This document shows, in pieces, positions 21,167 through 28,142 of a stretch of DNA of 64,000 nucleotides. The position numbers and the translations under genes were made by a program. Numbering within the stretch: the first letter of the stretch is position 1; each line of letters begins with the position of its first letter. Under the pieces are notes generated by a model. That model was not told the DNA's origin. It saw only the letters and a program-made list of their open reading frames with translations, and made no database searches. Source of the stretch: Pseudomonas sp. R84 (GTDB lineage Bacteria; Pseudomonadota; Gammaproteobacteria; Pseudomonadales; Pseudomonadaceae); contig NZ_CP019426.1 in assembly GCF_009834515.1 (NCBI RefSeq), positions 5,907,501 through 5,971,500 on the forward strand, in the 5' to 3' direction.

Positions 21167-22315
21167 TCAATACGCCGCGCGGTAGATCTTCTCGATGTCG
21201 ACAGCGCTGAGTTTGCGCGGGTTGTTGCGCATCAGCCGCTCAATGCCCGCGGCTTCCACGGCCATCGCCGGGATCGCCTCTTCCGGGACACCGAAACTGC
21301 GCAGGCCGGCCGGGATTTCCACGGCCGCGCATAAATCGGTCATCGCCTGCACGGCTTTGTCCGCCGCTTCGGCTGCGCTCAGATGAGCGGTCTTCACCCC
21401 CATGGCTTCGGCAATATCCTGCATGCGTTCGACGCAGGCCATCTTGTTCCAGGTCATGACATACGGCAGCAGCAAGGCATTGCTGACGCCATGGGCAATA
21501 TTGAAACGCCCGCCCAGCGGATACGCCAACGCATGCACCGCGCCGACCCCGGCATTACCGAATGCCATGCCGGCCATCAGGCTGGCGGTGGCCATGTCTT
21601 CGCGGGCTTGCAGGTTGCCGCCGTTGGCATAAGCCTTGGGCAGGGACCTGGCAATCAGCTTGATGGCACCGATGGCCAGCGAGTCGGTGATCGGCGAGGC
21701 ATTCACCGACAGGTAGGATTCGATGGCGTGCACCAGTGCGTCGACGCCACTGGCGGCGGTGACGCTGCGTGGGCAGGTCAGGGTCATCTGCGGGCTGACC
21801 AACGCCACGTCCGGTAATAGATAGTCGCTGACGATGCCTTTCTTTAGCTGCGCGACTTTGTCCGAAAGGATTGCGACGTTAGTGACTTCTGAACCGGTGC
21901 CGGCGGTGGTCGGGATGGCGATCAGCGGCGGGCCCTTGCGCGGCACTTGATCGACGCCGAACAGATCTTCCAGCGCGCCGTGGTAGCCCGCGTAGGCGGC
22001 AACACTCTTGGCGATGTCGATGGCACTGCCGCCACCGAGGCCGATCAAGCCGTCATGCCCGCCCTCGCGGTAAACGCGCATGCAGTCTTCGACGATGGCG
22101 ATTTCCGGGTCGGGCAGCACGCGGTCGAAAATCTCGTAGTCGCGTCCGCCCAATTGGCACAGCGCCAGCTCGACAGTGCCGGATTTGACCAGCGCGGCGT
22201 CGGTGACGATCAGGGGGTTGTCGATGTCGAGGCGTGTGAGTTCGGCGGCCAGTTGTTCGATGGCGGCGGCGCCGGTGATCAGTTTGTGAGCGATTTTGAA
22301 CTGGGACAGACTCAT
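21167..22315 (-). CDS. Iron-containing alcohol dehydrogenase
   Basis: This group III NAD(P)-dependent dehydrogenase has 382 residues. It has the nucleotide motif GLGGGSAIDIAK, TTAGTGSEVT, and the metal-site residues in DALVHAIESYLS and VGAVHALAYPLGGRFNIAHG. Family members act on 1,2-propanediol, ethanol, 4-hydroxybutyrate or similar; the substrate here is unknown. The start MSLSQFKIAHKL (22315) has GAGG upstream. It sits between the Agt-type importer and rpe, so a role in using amino-acid-derived semialdehydes is possible but unproven. Confidence 0.88.
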   Translation of the reverse strand: MSLSQFKIAHKLITGAAAIEQLAAELTRLDIDNPLIVTDAALVKSGTVELALCQLGGRDYEIFDRVLPDPEIAIVEDCMRVYREGGHDGLIGLGGGSAIDIAKSVAAYAGYHGALEDLFGVDQVPRKGPPLIAIPTTAGTGSEVTNVAILSDKVAQLKKGIVSDYLLPDVALVSPQMTLTCPRSVTAASGVDALVHAIESYLSVNASPITDSLAIGAIKLIARSLPKAYANGGNLQAREDMATASLMAGMAFGNAGVGAVHALAYPLGGRFNIAHGVSNALLLPYVMTWNKMACVERMQDIAEAMGVKTAHLSAAEAADKAVQAMTDLCAAVEIPAGLRSFGVPEEAIPAMAVEAAGIERLMRNNPRKLSAVDIEKIYRAAY

Positions 22316-22422
22316 AGTGCGCAGCCTCTTATAGATGTGGGAGCTGGGCACAAGATTAGCTGGGGATTTGGGGTTGTCTGCTATTCAGGTGGTGAATGCC
22401 CCATCGAGGGCAAGAGCAAGAG

Positions 22423-22445
22423 CCCCTCTCCCGGAGGGAGAGGGG
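22423..22445. repeat. C-rich perfect palindrome
   Basis: CCCCTCTCCC and GGGAGAGGGG pair exactly around a three-base loop. It looks like an extragenic repeat family other than the REP above. It lies between the alcohol dehydrogenase gene and agtD. Confidence 0.7.
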
Positions 22446-22530
22446 ACTGACCGCGCTGTACTTTCGAAGTACACCGACCTGAAATACCGAGTCGAACTAA
22501 GGTTTTGATAACCATGAAGATCTGCTCCCT

Positions 22531-22572
22531 TCCCCCTCGCCCCTTTGGGGGAGAGGGCTGGGGTGAGGGGGT
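22531..22572. repeat. Second C-rich extragenic repeat
   Basis: A CCCCCTCGCCCCTTTGGGGG hairpin is followed by GAGAGGGCTGGGGTGAGGGG. It resembles the element 90 bases away and may form a pair with it. No gene is seen in 22316-22590. Confidence 0.6.
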
Positions 22573-22590
22573 AAGCTTTTGATCTGGCCC

Positions 22591-23415
22591 TTAAACCTGA
22601 GCAGTCCGCAGTTTTTCGCTGCGACCACGTAGCCATTCCAGCGTCAGCAACAGGATGACGGAGAAGGCAATCAGCAAAGTAGCGGCAGCGGCAATCGTCG
22701 GGCTGAGGTTCTCACGAATCCCGCTAAACATTTGCCGAGGCAACGTCGCCTGCTCGGGCCCTGCCAGAAACAACGTCACCACCACCTCATCAAACGAAGT
22801 CGCAAACGCAAACAGCGCCCCGGAAATCACCCCCGGCGCAATCAGCGGCAAGGTCACCCGGCGGAACGCGGTCAGCGGCGATGCCCCCAGACTCGCCGCC
22901 GCACGCACCAGATTGTGATTAAACCCCTGCAACGTCGCCGACACCGTGATGATCACAAACGGCACACCCAGCACCGCATGCACGACGATCAGCGAGAAGA
23001 AACTGTTGCCCAGCCCCAACGGGGCGAAGAACAGATAACTCGCCACACCAATGATCACCACCGGCACCACCATCGGCGAAATCACCAGCGCCATCACCAA
23101 AGACTTACCGGGAAAGTCACCGCGAGTCAGGCCAATCGCCGCCAGCGTGCCAAAGACCATCGCCAGTACCGTCGCCGCCGGGGCGACGATGATGCTGTTC
23201 TTCAGTGCGCGCATCCATTCAGCTGAAGCGAAGAAGTCGTGATACCACTGCAGCGAAAAGCCCTGCAGCGGATACACCAGAAAGCTTCCCGAGTTGAACG
23301 ACAGCGGAATGATCACCAGCACCGGCAGAATCAGGAACAACAGAATCAGGCCGCAGAGAATCCGCAGGCTGTAGAACCACGCCCGTTCAATGGGCGACAT
23401 GTAAGGACTCAGCAT
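22591..23415 (-). CDS. agtD: ABC importer permease, PotC/PotI-like (AgtD-type)
   Basis: This inner-membrane permease of 274 residues has about six hydrophobic helices and the EAA loop region RAAASLGASPLTAFRRVTLPLIAPGV. It pairs with the permease encoded just upstream. The four-gene order ATPase, binding protein, permease, permease next to an AgtSR-type system and rpe matches agtABCD of P. aeruginosa. That importer is reported to take up 4-aminobutyrate and 5-aminovalerate. The family is secure; the substrate is by synteny. Confidence 0.85.
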   Translation of the reverse strand: MLSPYMSPIERAWFYSLRILCGLILLFLILPVLVIIPLSFNSGSFLVYPLQGFSLQWYHDFFASAEWMRALKNSIIVAPAATVLAMVFGTLAAIGLTRGDFPGKSLVMALVISPMVVPVVIIGVASYLFFAPLGLGNSFFSLIVVHAVLGVPFVIITVSATLQGFNHNLVRAAASLGASPLTAFRRVTLPLIAPGVISGALFAFATSFDEVVVTLFLAGPEQATLPRQMFSGIRENLSPTIAAAATLLIAFSVILLLTLEWLRGRSEKLRTAQV

Positions 23416-23427
23416 CTCGAACTCCCC

Positions 23428-24675
23428 TTAGCTCAGGCGCAGGCGACTGGCGCCCACCAGCCAGCTGTAAATCAGATAAAGCACCACGGTCGCCAGCAGC
23501 AACAACCCGCCCAGTGCGGTGGCCATGCCCCAGTTGATGCTGGTGTTGGTGTAGAAGGCGACGAAGTAGCTGACCATTTGATCGTTCGGGCTGCCGAGCA
23601 GCGCCGGGGTGATGTAGTAGCCAATCGCGAGTATGAACACCAACAGGCAGCCAGCGCCGACACCGGCATAGGTCTGCGGGAAGTACACCCGCCAGAAACT
23701 GGCGAACGGGTGGCAGCCGAGGGAAATTGCGGCGCGCATGTAGGTCGGCGAGATGCCTTTCATCACGCTGTAGATCGGCAGAATCATGAACGGCAGCAGG
23801 ATGTGCACCATCGAGATGTACACACCGGTGCGGTTGAACACCAGTTCCAGCGGTTTATCGATAATGCCCATGGCCATCAGACCGCTGTTGATCAGGCCGC
23901 CCGATTGCAGCAGCACGATCCACGCGGCGACGCGCACCAGGATCGAGGTCCAGAACGGCAGCAGCACCAGAATCATCAGCAGGTTGCTTTGCCGCGATGG
24001 CAGGTTTGCCAACAAATAAGCCAGTGGATAAGCCAGCAGCAGGCAGATCACGGTGATGACCAGGCCCATCCAGAAGGTGCGGGCGAAGATGTCGAGGTAG
24101 ATCGCCTGGTCCGGGGTGGCCGGGGCGATTTCGCCAAGATCGTCGATGCGGTGGTCGACGGACGCCAGCAGGTAATAAGGCGTGATGCTGCTGGTGTTGC
24201 GTTTCACCGCCTGCCAGTAGGCCGGGTCGCCCCAGCGTTCGTCGAGTGCTTCGAGGGCTTCTTTATAAGAGGCCGGTTCGCTGGCGAACGGCAGCGCCCG
24301 GGCGGTTTTGGTCAACAGGCTGCGATAGCCGGCCAACTCCATGTTCAAGCGCTTGGACAGATCGCCCAGCGTCTGGTTTTTGCGCGCTTCGGCGAGGTCT
24401 TCGCCGGCAGCTTTGTAGACCGGTTCAGCGGGCAGGCCACGGCCGTCCCAACTGGCGATGGCCGCCACGGTGCGCGGCATGCCGCCGACCACTTCGGGGT
24501 TGCCGACGCTTTTGTAGAGCAGCGCCACGATCGGCACCAGAAACACCAGCAACAGAAACAGCACCAGCGGCGCAATCAGCGCTTGAGCCTTCCAGCGGTT
24601 GACCCGCTCGGCGCGCTTGAGCTTCTGCTTCAAGGTGGGGCTGTTGCCCTCGGTCAGAGGAACGGCGATGGCCAT
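23428..24675 (-). CDS. agtC: ABC importer permease, PotB/PotH-like with long N-terminus (AgtC-type)
   Basis: The 415-residue permease has a first membrane helix near residues 33-55. A long periplasmic insert of about 120 residues follows, then five more helices and the coupling loop RAAISLGCHPFASFWRVYFPQ. The long first loop is typical of this spermidine/putrescine-like subfamily. The start at 24675 is preceded by GGAG. It is separated from the binding-protein gene by a REP pair. Confidence 0.85.
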   Translation of the reverse strand: MAIAVPLTEGNSPTLKQKLKRAERVNRWKAQALIAPLVLFLLLVFLVPIVALLYKSVGNPEVVGGMPRTVAAIASWDGRGLPAEPVYKAAGEDLAEARKNQTLGDLSKRLNMELAGYRSLLTKTARALPFASEPASYKEALEALDERWGDPAYWQAVKRNTSSITPYYLLASVDHRIDDLGEIAPATPDQAIYLDIFARTFWMGLVITVICLLLAYPLAYLLANLPSRQSNLLMILVLLPFWTSILVRVAAWIVLLQSGGLINSGLMAMGIIDKPLELVFNRTGVYISMVHILLPFMILPIYSVMKGISPTYMRAAISLGCHPFASFWRVYFPQTYAGVGAGCLLVFILAIGYYITPALLGSPNDQMVSYFVAFYTNTSINWGMATALGGLLLLATVVLYLIYSWLVGASRLRLS

Positions 24676-24744
24676 GACGTACTCCGCAAATCTTTGATCG
24701 TTACAGAGGTGGCGAACCACCGCTGTTGTGTTGAAACACAGCTA

Positions 24745-24838
24745 CCTGTGGGAGCGAGCCTGCTCGCGAAGAAGCCAGCACATTCAACATCCATGCTGGC
24801 TGATCTATCGCTTTCGCGAGCAGGCTCGCTCCCACAGG
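24745..24838. repeat. REPIN-like pair inside the agt operon
   Basis: Arms of about 28 bases face each other around a spacer that itself contains a small complement (GCCAGCA and TGCTGGC). It lies between the binding-protein gene and agtC. In such positions REP hairpins can protect upstream mRNA, which would favour the binding protein. Confidence 0.9.
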
Positions 24839-24869
24839 GGTGGGCAAGCCCACCCTCACCAGGTTCTGC

Positions 24870-25913
24870 TTATTTCGCCGCCCAGGAGTTGAAGCGCTGC
24901 TCCAGTTGCTCGCCGTTGTCAGCCCAGAAGCTGACGTCGATCTGCACCTGGTTGGCGATGTTTTCCGGGGTGGTCGGCATGTCTTTCAGGACATCCTTGG
25001 CCAGCAGCGGTACGGCCTGGGTGTTGGCCGGGCCGTAGGCGATGTTTTCCGAGTAGGTCTTCTGCTGTTGCGGCTGCACCGAGTAAGCGATGAATTTTTT
25101 CGCCGCTTCCGCACGCTTGGCGTCCAGACCTTTCGGGATGGCCCAGGCGTCGAAGTCGTAGATACCGCCGTTCCACACCACTTTCAGGTTGGATTCTTTC
25201 TGCACGGCAGCGATGCGACCGTTGTAGGCCGAGCTCATCACCACGTCACCGGAAGCGAGGTATTGCGGCGGTTGCGCGCCGGCTTCCCACCACTGGATGC
25301 TCGGCTTCAGCTCATCAAGTTTCTTGAAAGCGCGATCCTGGCCACCCTTGCTCGCCAGCTCTTTGTAGACGTCTTTCGGCGCCACACCATCGGCCATCAG
25401 AGCGAATTCGAGGGTGTACTTGGCACCTTTACGCAGGCCACGTTTGCCCGGGAATTTCTTGGTGTCCCAGAAATCCGCCCAACTGGTCGGTGCGGTTTTC
25501 AGCTTGTCGGCGTTGTAAGCGAGTACGGTCGACCAAACGAAGAAGCCCACGCCGCACGGCTGAATTGCGCCTTTGACGTAATCTTCAGTCTTGCCGAACA
25601 GTGCCGGGTCGAGCTGTTCGAACATGTCTTCGTCGCAACCACGGGACAGCTCTGGCGATTCAACTTCGACCAGATCCCACGACACGCTCTTGGTGTCGAC
25701 CATGGCTTTGACCTTGGCCATTTCGCCGTTGTATTCGCCGGCGACGATCTTGCCGTTGCCCGCCGCTTCCCACGGTGCATAGAAGGCTTTGACTTGCGCC
25801 GCCTTGTTCGCCCCGCCAAACGACACCACGGTCAAATCCGGGCCAGCGGCCATTGCGCTTGCCGCACCCATCAGGCCCAGGGTCAGGGCGGTGAACTTCA
25901 GGGATCTCAACAT
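24870..25913 (-). CDS. agtB: Periplasmic substrate-binding protein of ABC importer (AgtB-type)
   Basis: This 347-residue PotD-like binding protein has a signal peptide (LKFTALTLGLMGAASAMA). Its family motifs include VVSFGGANKAAQ, VLAYNADKLKTAPTSWADFWD and AIPKGLDAKRAEAAKKFI. It would deliver its ligand to the AgtC/AgtD pores. By synteny the ligand is GABA or 5-aminovalerate, not a polyamine, although annotation pipelines often call this family spermidine/putrescine-binding. Confidence 0.87.
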   Translation of the reverse strand: MLRSLKFTALTLGLMGAASAMAAGPDLTVVSFGGANKAAQVKAFYAPWEAAGNGKIVAGEYNGEMAKVKAMVDTKSVSWDLVEVESPELSRGCDEDMFEQLDPALFGKTEDYVKGAIQPCGVGFFVWSTVLAYNADKLKTAPTSWADFWDTKKFPGKRGLRKGAKYTLEFALMADGVAPKDVYKELASKGGQDRAFKKLDELKPSIQWWEAGAQPPQYLASGDVVMSSAYNGRIAAVQKESNLKVVWNGGIYDFDAWAIPKGLDAKRAEAAKKFIAYSVQPQQQKTYSENIAYGPANTQAVPLLAKDVLKDMPTTPENIANQVQIDVSFWADNGEQLEQRFNSWAAK

Positions 25914-25961
25914 TTATTGTTCTCTCCACGTGCAGGGTTGGTGTTGGTATTGCCGGGGCGA

Positions 25962-27086
25962 TCAGTTCGCCTCTAGAAGAGGATCGAGCGCGCGTACGTG
26001 CTCGACCTGCCAGCCAAGCGGAACCACGTCACCGACGGCGAGCGCAGGATCGAGCTCGGCAATCGGCTGTTTCACGAAGAAGTCGGTCTTGCCGCAGACT
26101 TCCAGGCGCACCCGGACGTGGTCGCCCAGATAGATGAATTCCGCCACCCTCCCTGAGAAGCGGTTAACGCATTGATCGCTCGAACCGTTGAGGCTGACGC
26201 GCTCCGGACGGATCGACAAAGTCACCGGTTCGCCGGTCTGGCCGACATTAACCGCCAGCGCCTCGACCTTTTCGCCACGACCCAACTCGACCACGCAACG
26301 CTCGCCGCTCTGGCTGAGCAGGCGACCGTTGAGGCGGTTGTTCTCGCCGATGAAGTTGGCGACAAAGGTGTTTTTCGGTTCTTCATAAAGGGTTCGCGGT
26401 GGGGCGATCTGCTGGATTTCGCCTTGATGGAACACCGCGACGCGGTCGGACATGGTCAGCGCTTCACCCTGATCGTGGGTCACGTAGACCACGGTCACGC
26501 CGAGGCGCTGGTGCAGGTGTTTGATTTCCATCTGCATGTGTTCACGCAGTTGTTTGTCGAGGGCGCCGAGCGGTTCATCCATCAGCACCAGTTGCGGTTC
26601 GAACACCAGCGCACGGGCCAAGGCCACGCGTTGCTGTTGACCGCCGGACAGTTGCGCCGGATAGCGCGAAGCGAACGCATCGAGCTGAACCATGCTGAGG
26701 ACTTTCTTCACCCGGTCACTCACATCGCTTTTGTTCAGGCCACGCACGGTCAGCGGGAACGCCAGGTTTTCCGCCACGGTCATGTGCGGAAACAGTGCGT
26801 AGTTCTGGAACACCATGCCGATGTCGCGCTTGTGCGGCGGCACATTGTTGATCGAGCGCCCGGCCAGCAAAATCTCGCCGGCGGTCGGTGTTTCGAAACC
26901 GGCGAGCATCATCAGGCTGGTGGTCTTGCCGGAACCGGACGGCCCGAGCAGGGTGAGGAATTCGCCTTTGCGGATGTCCAGGTTGAGGTCTTTGACGATC
27001 AGGTTCTCGCCGTCGTAGCTCTTTTGCACTCCACGAAAGCTGACCAGCACATCACTGGCCCCTGCGTTTGTATCGACCTGGCTCAT
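25962..27086 (-). CDS. agtA: ABC importer ATPase, PotA-like (AgtA-type)
   Basis: The 374-residue ATPase has Walker A (GPSGSGKT), the signature LSGGQQQRVALARAL, Walker B (LVLMDEPLGALD), the switch His in YVTHDQGEAL and a C-terminal TOBE domain. I chose the ATG at 27086, which has AAAGG upstream, over a GTG six bases earlier. It is the first gene of the importer operon. Confidence 0.9.
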   Translation of the reverse strand: MSQVDTNAGASDVLVSFRGVQKSYDGENLIVKDLNLDIRKGEFLTLLGPSGSGKTTSLMMLAGFETPTAGEILLAGRSINNVPPHKRDIGMVFQNYALFPHMTVAENLAFPLTVRGLNKSDVSDRVKKVLSMVQLDAFASRYPAQLSGGQQQRVALARALVFEPQLVLMDEPLGALDKQLREHMQMEIKHLHQRLGVTVVYVTHDQGEALTMSDRVAVFHQGEIQQIAPPRTLYEEPKNTFVANFIGENNRLNGRLLSQSGERCVVELGRGEKVEALAVNVGQTGEPVTLSIRPERVSLNGSSDQCVNRFSGRVAEFIYLGDHVRVRLEVCGKTDFFVKQPIAELDPALAVGDVVPLGWQVEHVRALDPLLEAN

Positions 27087-27312
27087 ACCCACACCTTTGT
27101 TGTTGATGACTGCTTGTGGATTAAGCCTAGTGGTTGCTGACAGGCACGCAAATCGGGGCGCAGGAGAGAATCGCCTCAGCCGGATGGAAGGTTGGGGGTA
27201 GGGATTGCCCTACAAGGATGGCGCTAATGGATACGGCAACTGCGACGCCGAGCTGCAAGCCGCAAGAACAAGCAAAAGCCCCTGTCGCTCACAGATATGC
27301 CCACACGGTCTA
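27087..27312. other. Intergenic region upstream of agtA
   Basis: Together with the REP pair that follows it, this makes a 318-base gap between agtR and agtA. It should contain the importer promoter and any AgtR site. I see no clear promoter consensus. It has a fragment GAGCTGCAAGCCGCAAGAAC that resembles the repeat between prkA and yeaH. Confidence 0.5.
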
Positions 27313-27395
27313 CTGTAGGAGCTGCCGAAGGCTGCGATCTTTTGACTTTATAAACAGCAGGATCAAAAGATCGCAGCCTTCGGAAACTCCTACAG
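27313..27395. repeat. Second REP family, inverted pair
   Basis: The arms at 27313-27345 and 27363-27395 carry GTAGGAGCTGCCGAAGGCTG and its complement, ending in AAAGATCGCAGCC. The core differs from the GAGCAGGCTCGC family. The pair lies just past the agtR stop. Confidence 0.88.
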
Positions 27396-27404
27396 GGGGC
27401 GGGT

Positions 27405-28034
27405 TTAGAGGAGTTTGTGTTCCATCGCGTATTTGACCAGTTCGGCCAGCGAGGTGATGTTGAGCTTCTGCATCAGCCGCGCCTTGTGGGTGCTGATGGT
27501 TTTGCTGCTCAGCGCCAGTTGCTGGGCGATGTCGTTGACGTTGGCGCCTTGAGCCAGGCGCTCGAACACCGAGAATTCGCGTTCGGACAGCAGCGAGTGC
27601 AGCGGCCGCGCATCGGTCAGGCCGACTTCGAAGACCATACGATCGGCCAGATCCGGATCGATATAGCGCCCACCCGCCGCGACTTTGCGAATGGCGGTGA
27701 GCAACAGCGCCGGATCACTGTCCTTGGTCGCATACCCGGCCGCGCCGACTTTTAATGCTCGCGCAGCCATCTGCGCTTCGTCGTGCATCGACAGCACCAG
27801 AATCGCCGGCGGATTGTTCAACGCGCGAATCCGCGGGATCGCTTCAAGTCCGTTGACGCCGGGCATAGAGATATCGAGCAGCACCACCTCGCACGGTACG
27901 CTGCGCAGGGTTTCGAGCAGTTGCTCGCCATTGCTCGCCTCGCCCACCACTTGCAGATCCTTGGCCAGGCCGATCAATTGTTTGATGCCTTCACGGACGA
28001 TGGTGTGGTCTTCAGCTACCAGTACACGGATCAC
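27405..28034 (-). CDS. agtR: LuxR-type response regulator (AgtR-type)
   Basis: This NarL/FixJ-family response regulator of 209 residues has the receiver with acidic residues near the start (VLVAEDH), the phosphorylated Asp in LLDISMPGVNG and the conserved Lys in YATKDS. The C-terminal LuxR helix-turn-helix is LSSKTISTHKARLMQKL. The reading frame is open further upstream, but the GTG at 28032-28034 is preceded by GGAGAGG and starts the receiver correctly. It is partner to the sensor encoded upstream and probably controls the importer. Confidence 0.9.
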   Translation of the reverse strand: MIRVLVAEDHTIVREGIKQLIGLAKDLQVVGEASNGEQLLETLRSVPCEVVLLDISMPGVNGLEAIPRIRALNNPPAILVLSMHDEAQMAARALKVGAAGYATKDSDPALLLTAIRKVAAGGRYIDPDLADRMVFEVGLTDARPLHSLLSEREFSVFERLAQGANVNDIAQQLALSSKTISTHKARLMQKLNITSLAELVKYAMEHKLL

Positions 28035-28061
28035 TTGCCTCTCCTCGATATTTGGATTGAC

Positions 28062-28142
28062 GCTAAAAGATCGCAGCCTGCGGCAGCTCCTACATTGAAC
28101 GCATTCCCCTGTAGGAACTGCCGAAGGCTGCGATCTTTTAGC
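28062..28142. repeat. Second-family REP pair reaching into the agtS stop codon
   Basis: Arms at 28062-28094 and 28110-28142 carry AAAAGATCGCAGCC and its complement. The outer end overlaps the last bases of the sensor gene, so the TAA stop is part of the repeat. Confidence 0.88.

Noticed and set aside
23239..25038. 599-codon open frame on the plus strand rich in His and Gln
   Set aside because: It is antisense to the agt permeases and binding protein. The skewed composition is the complement of membrane-protein codons.
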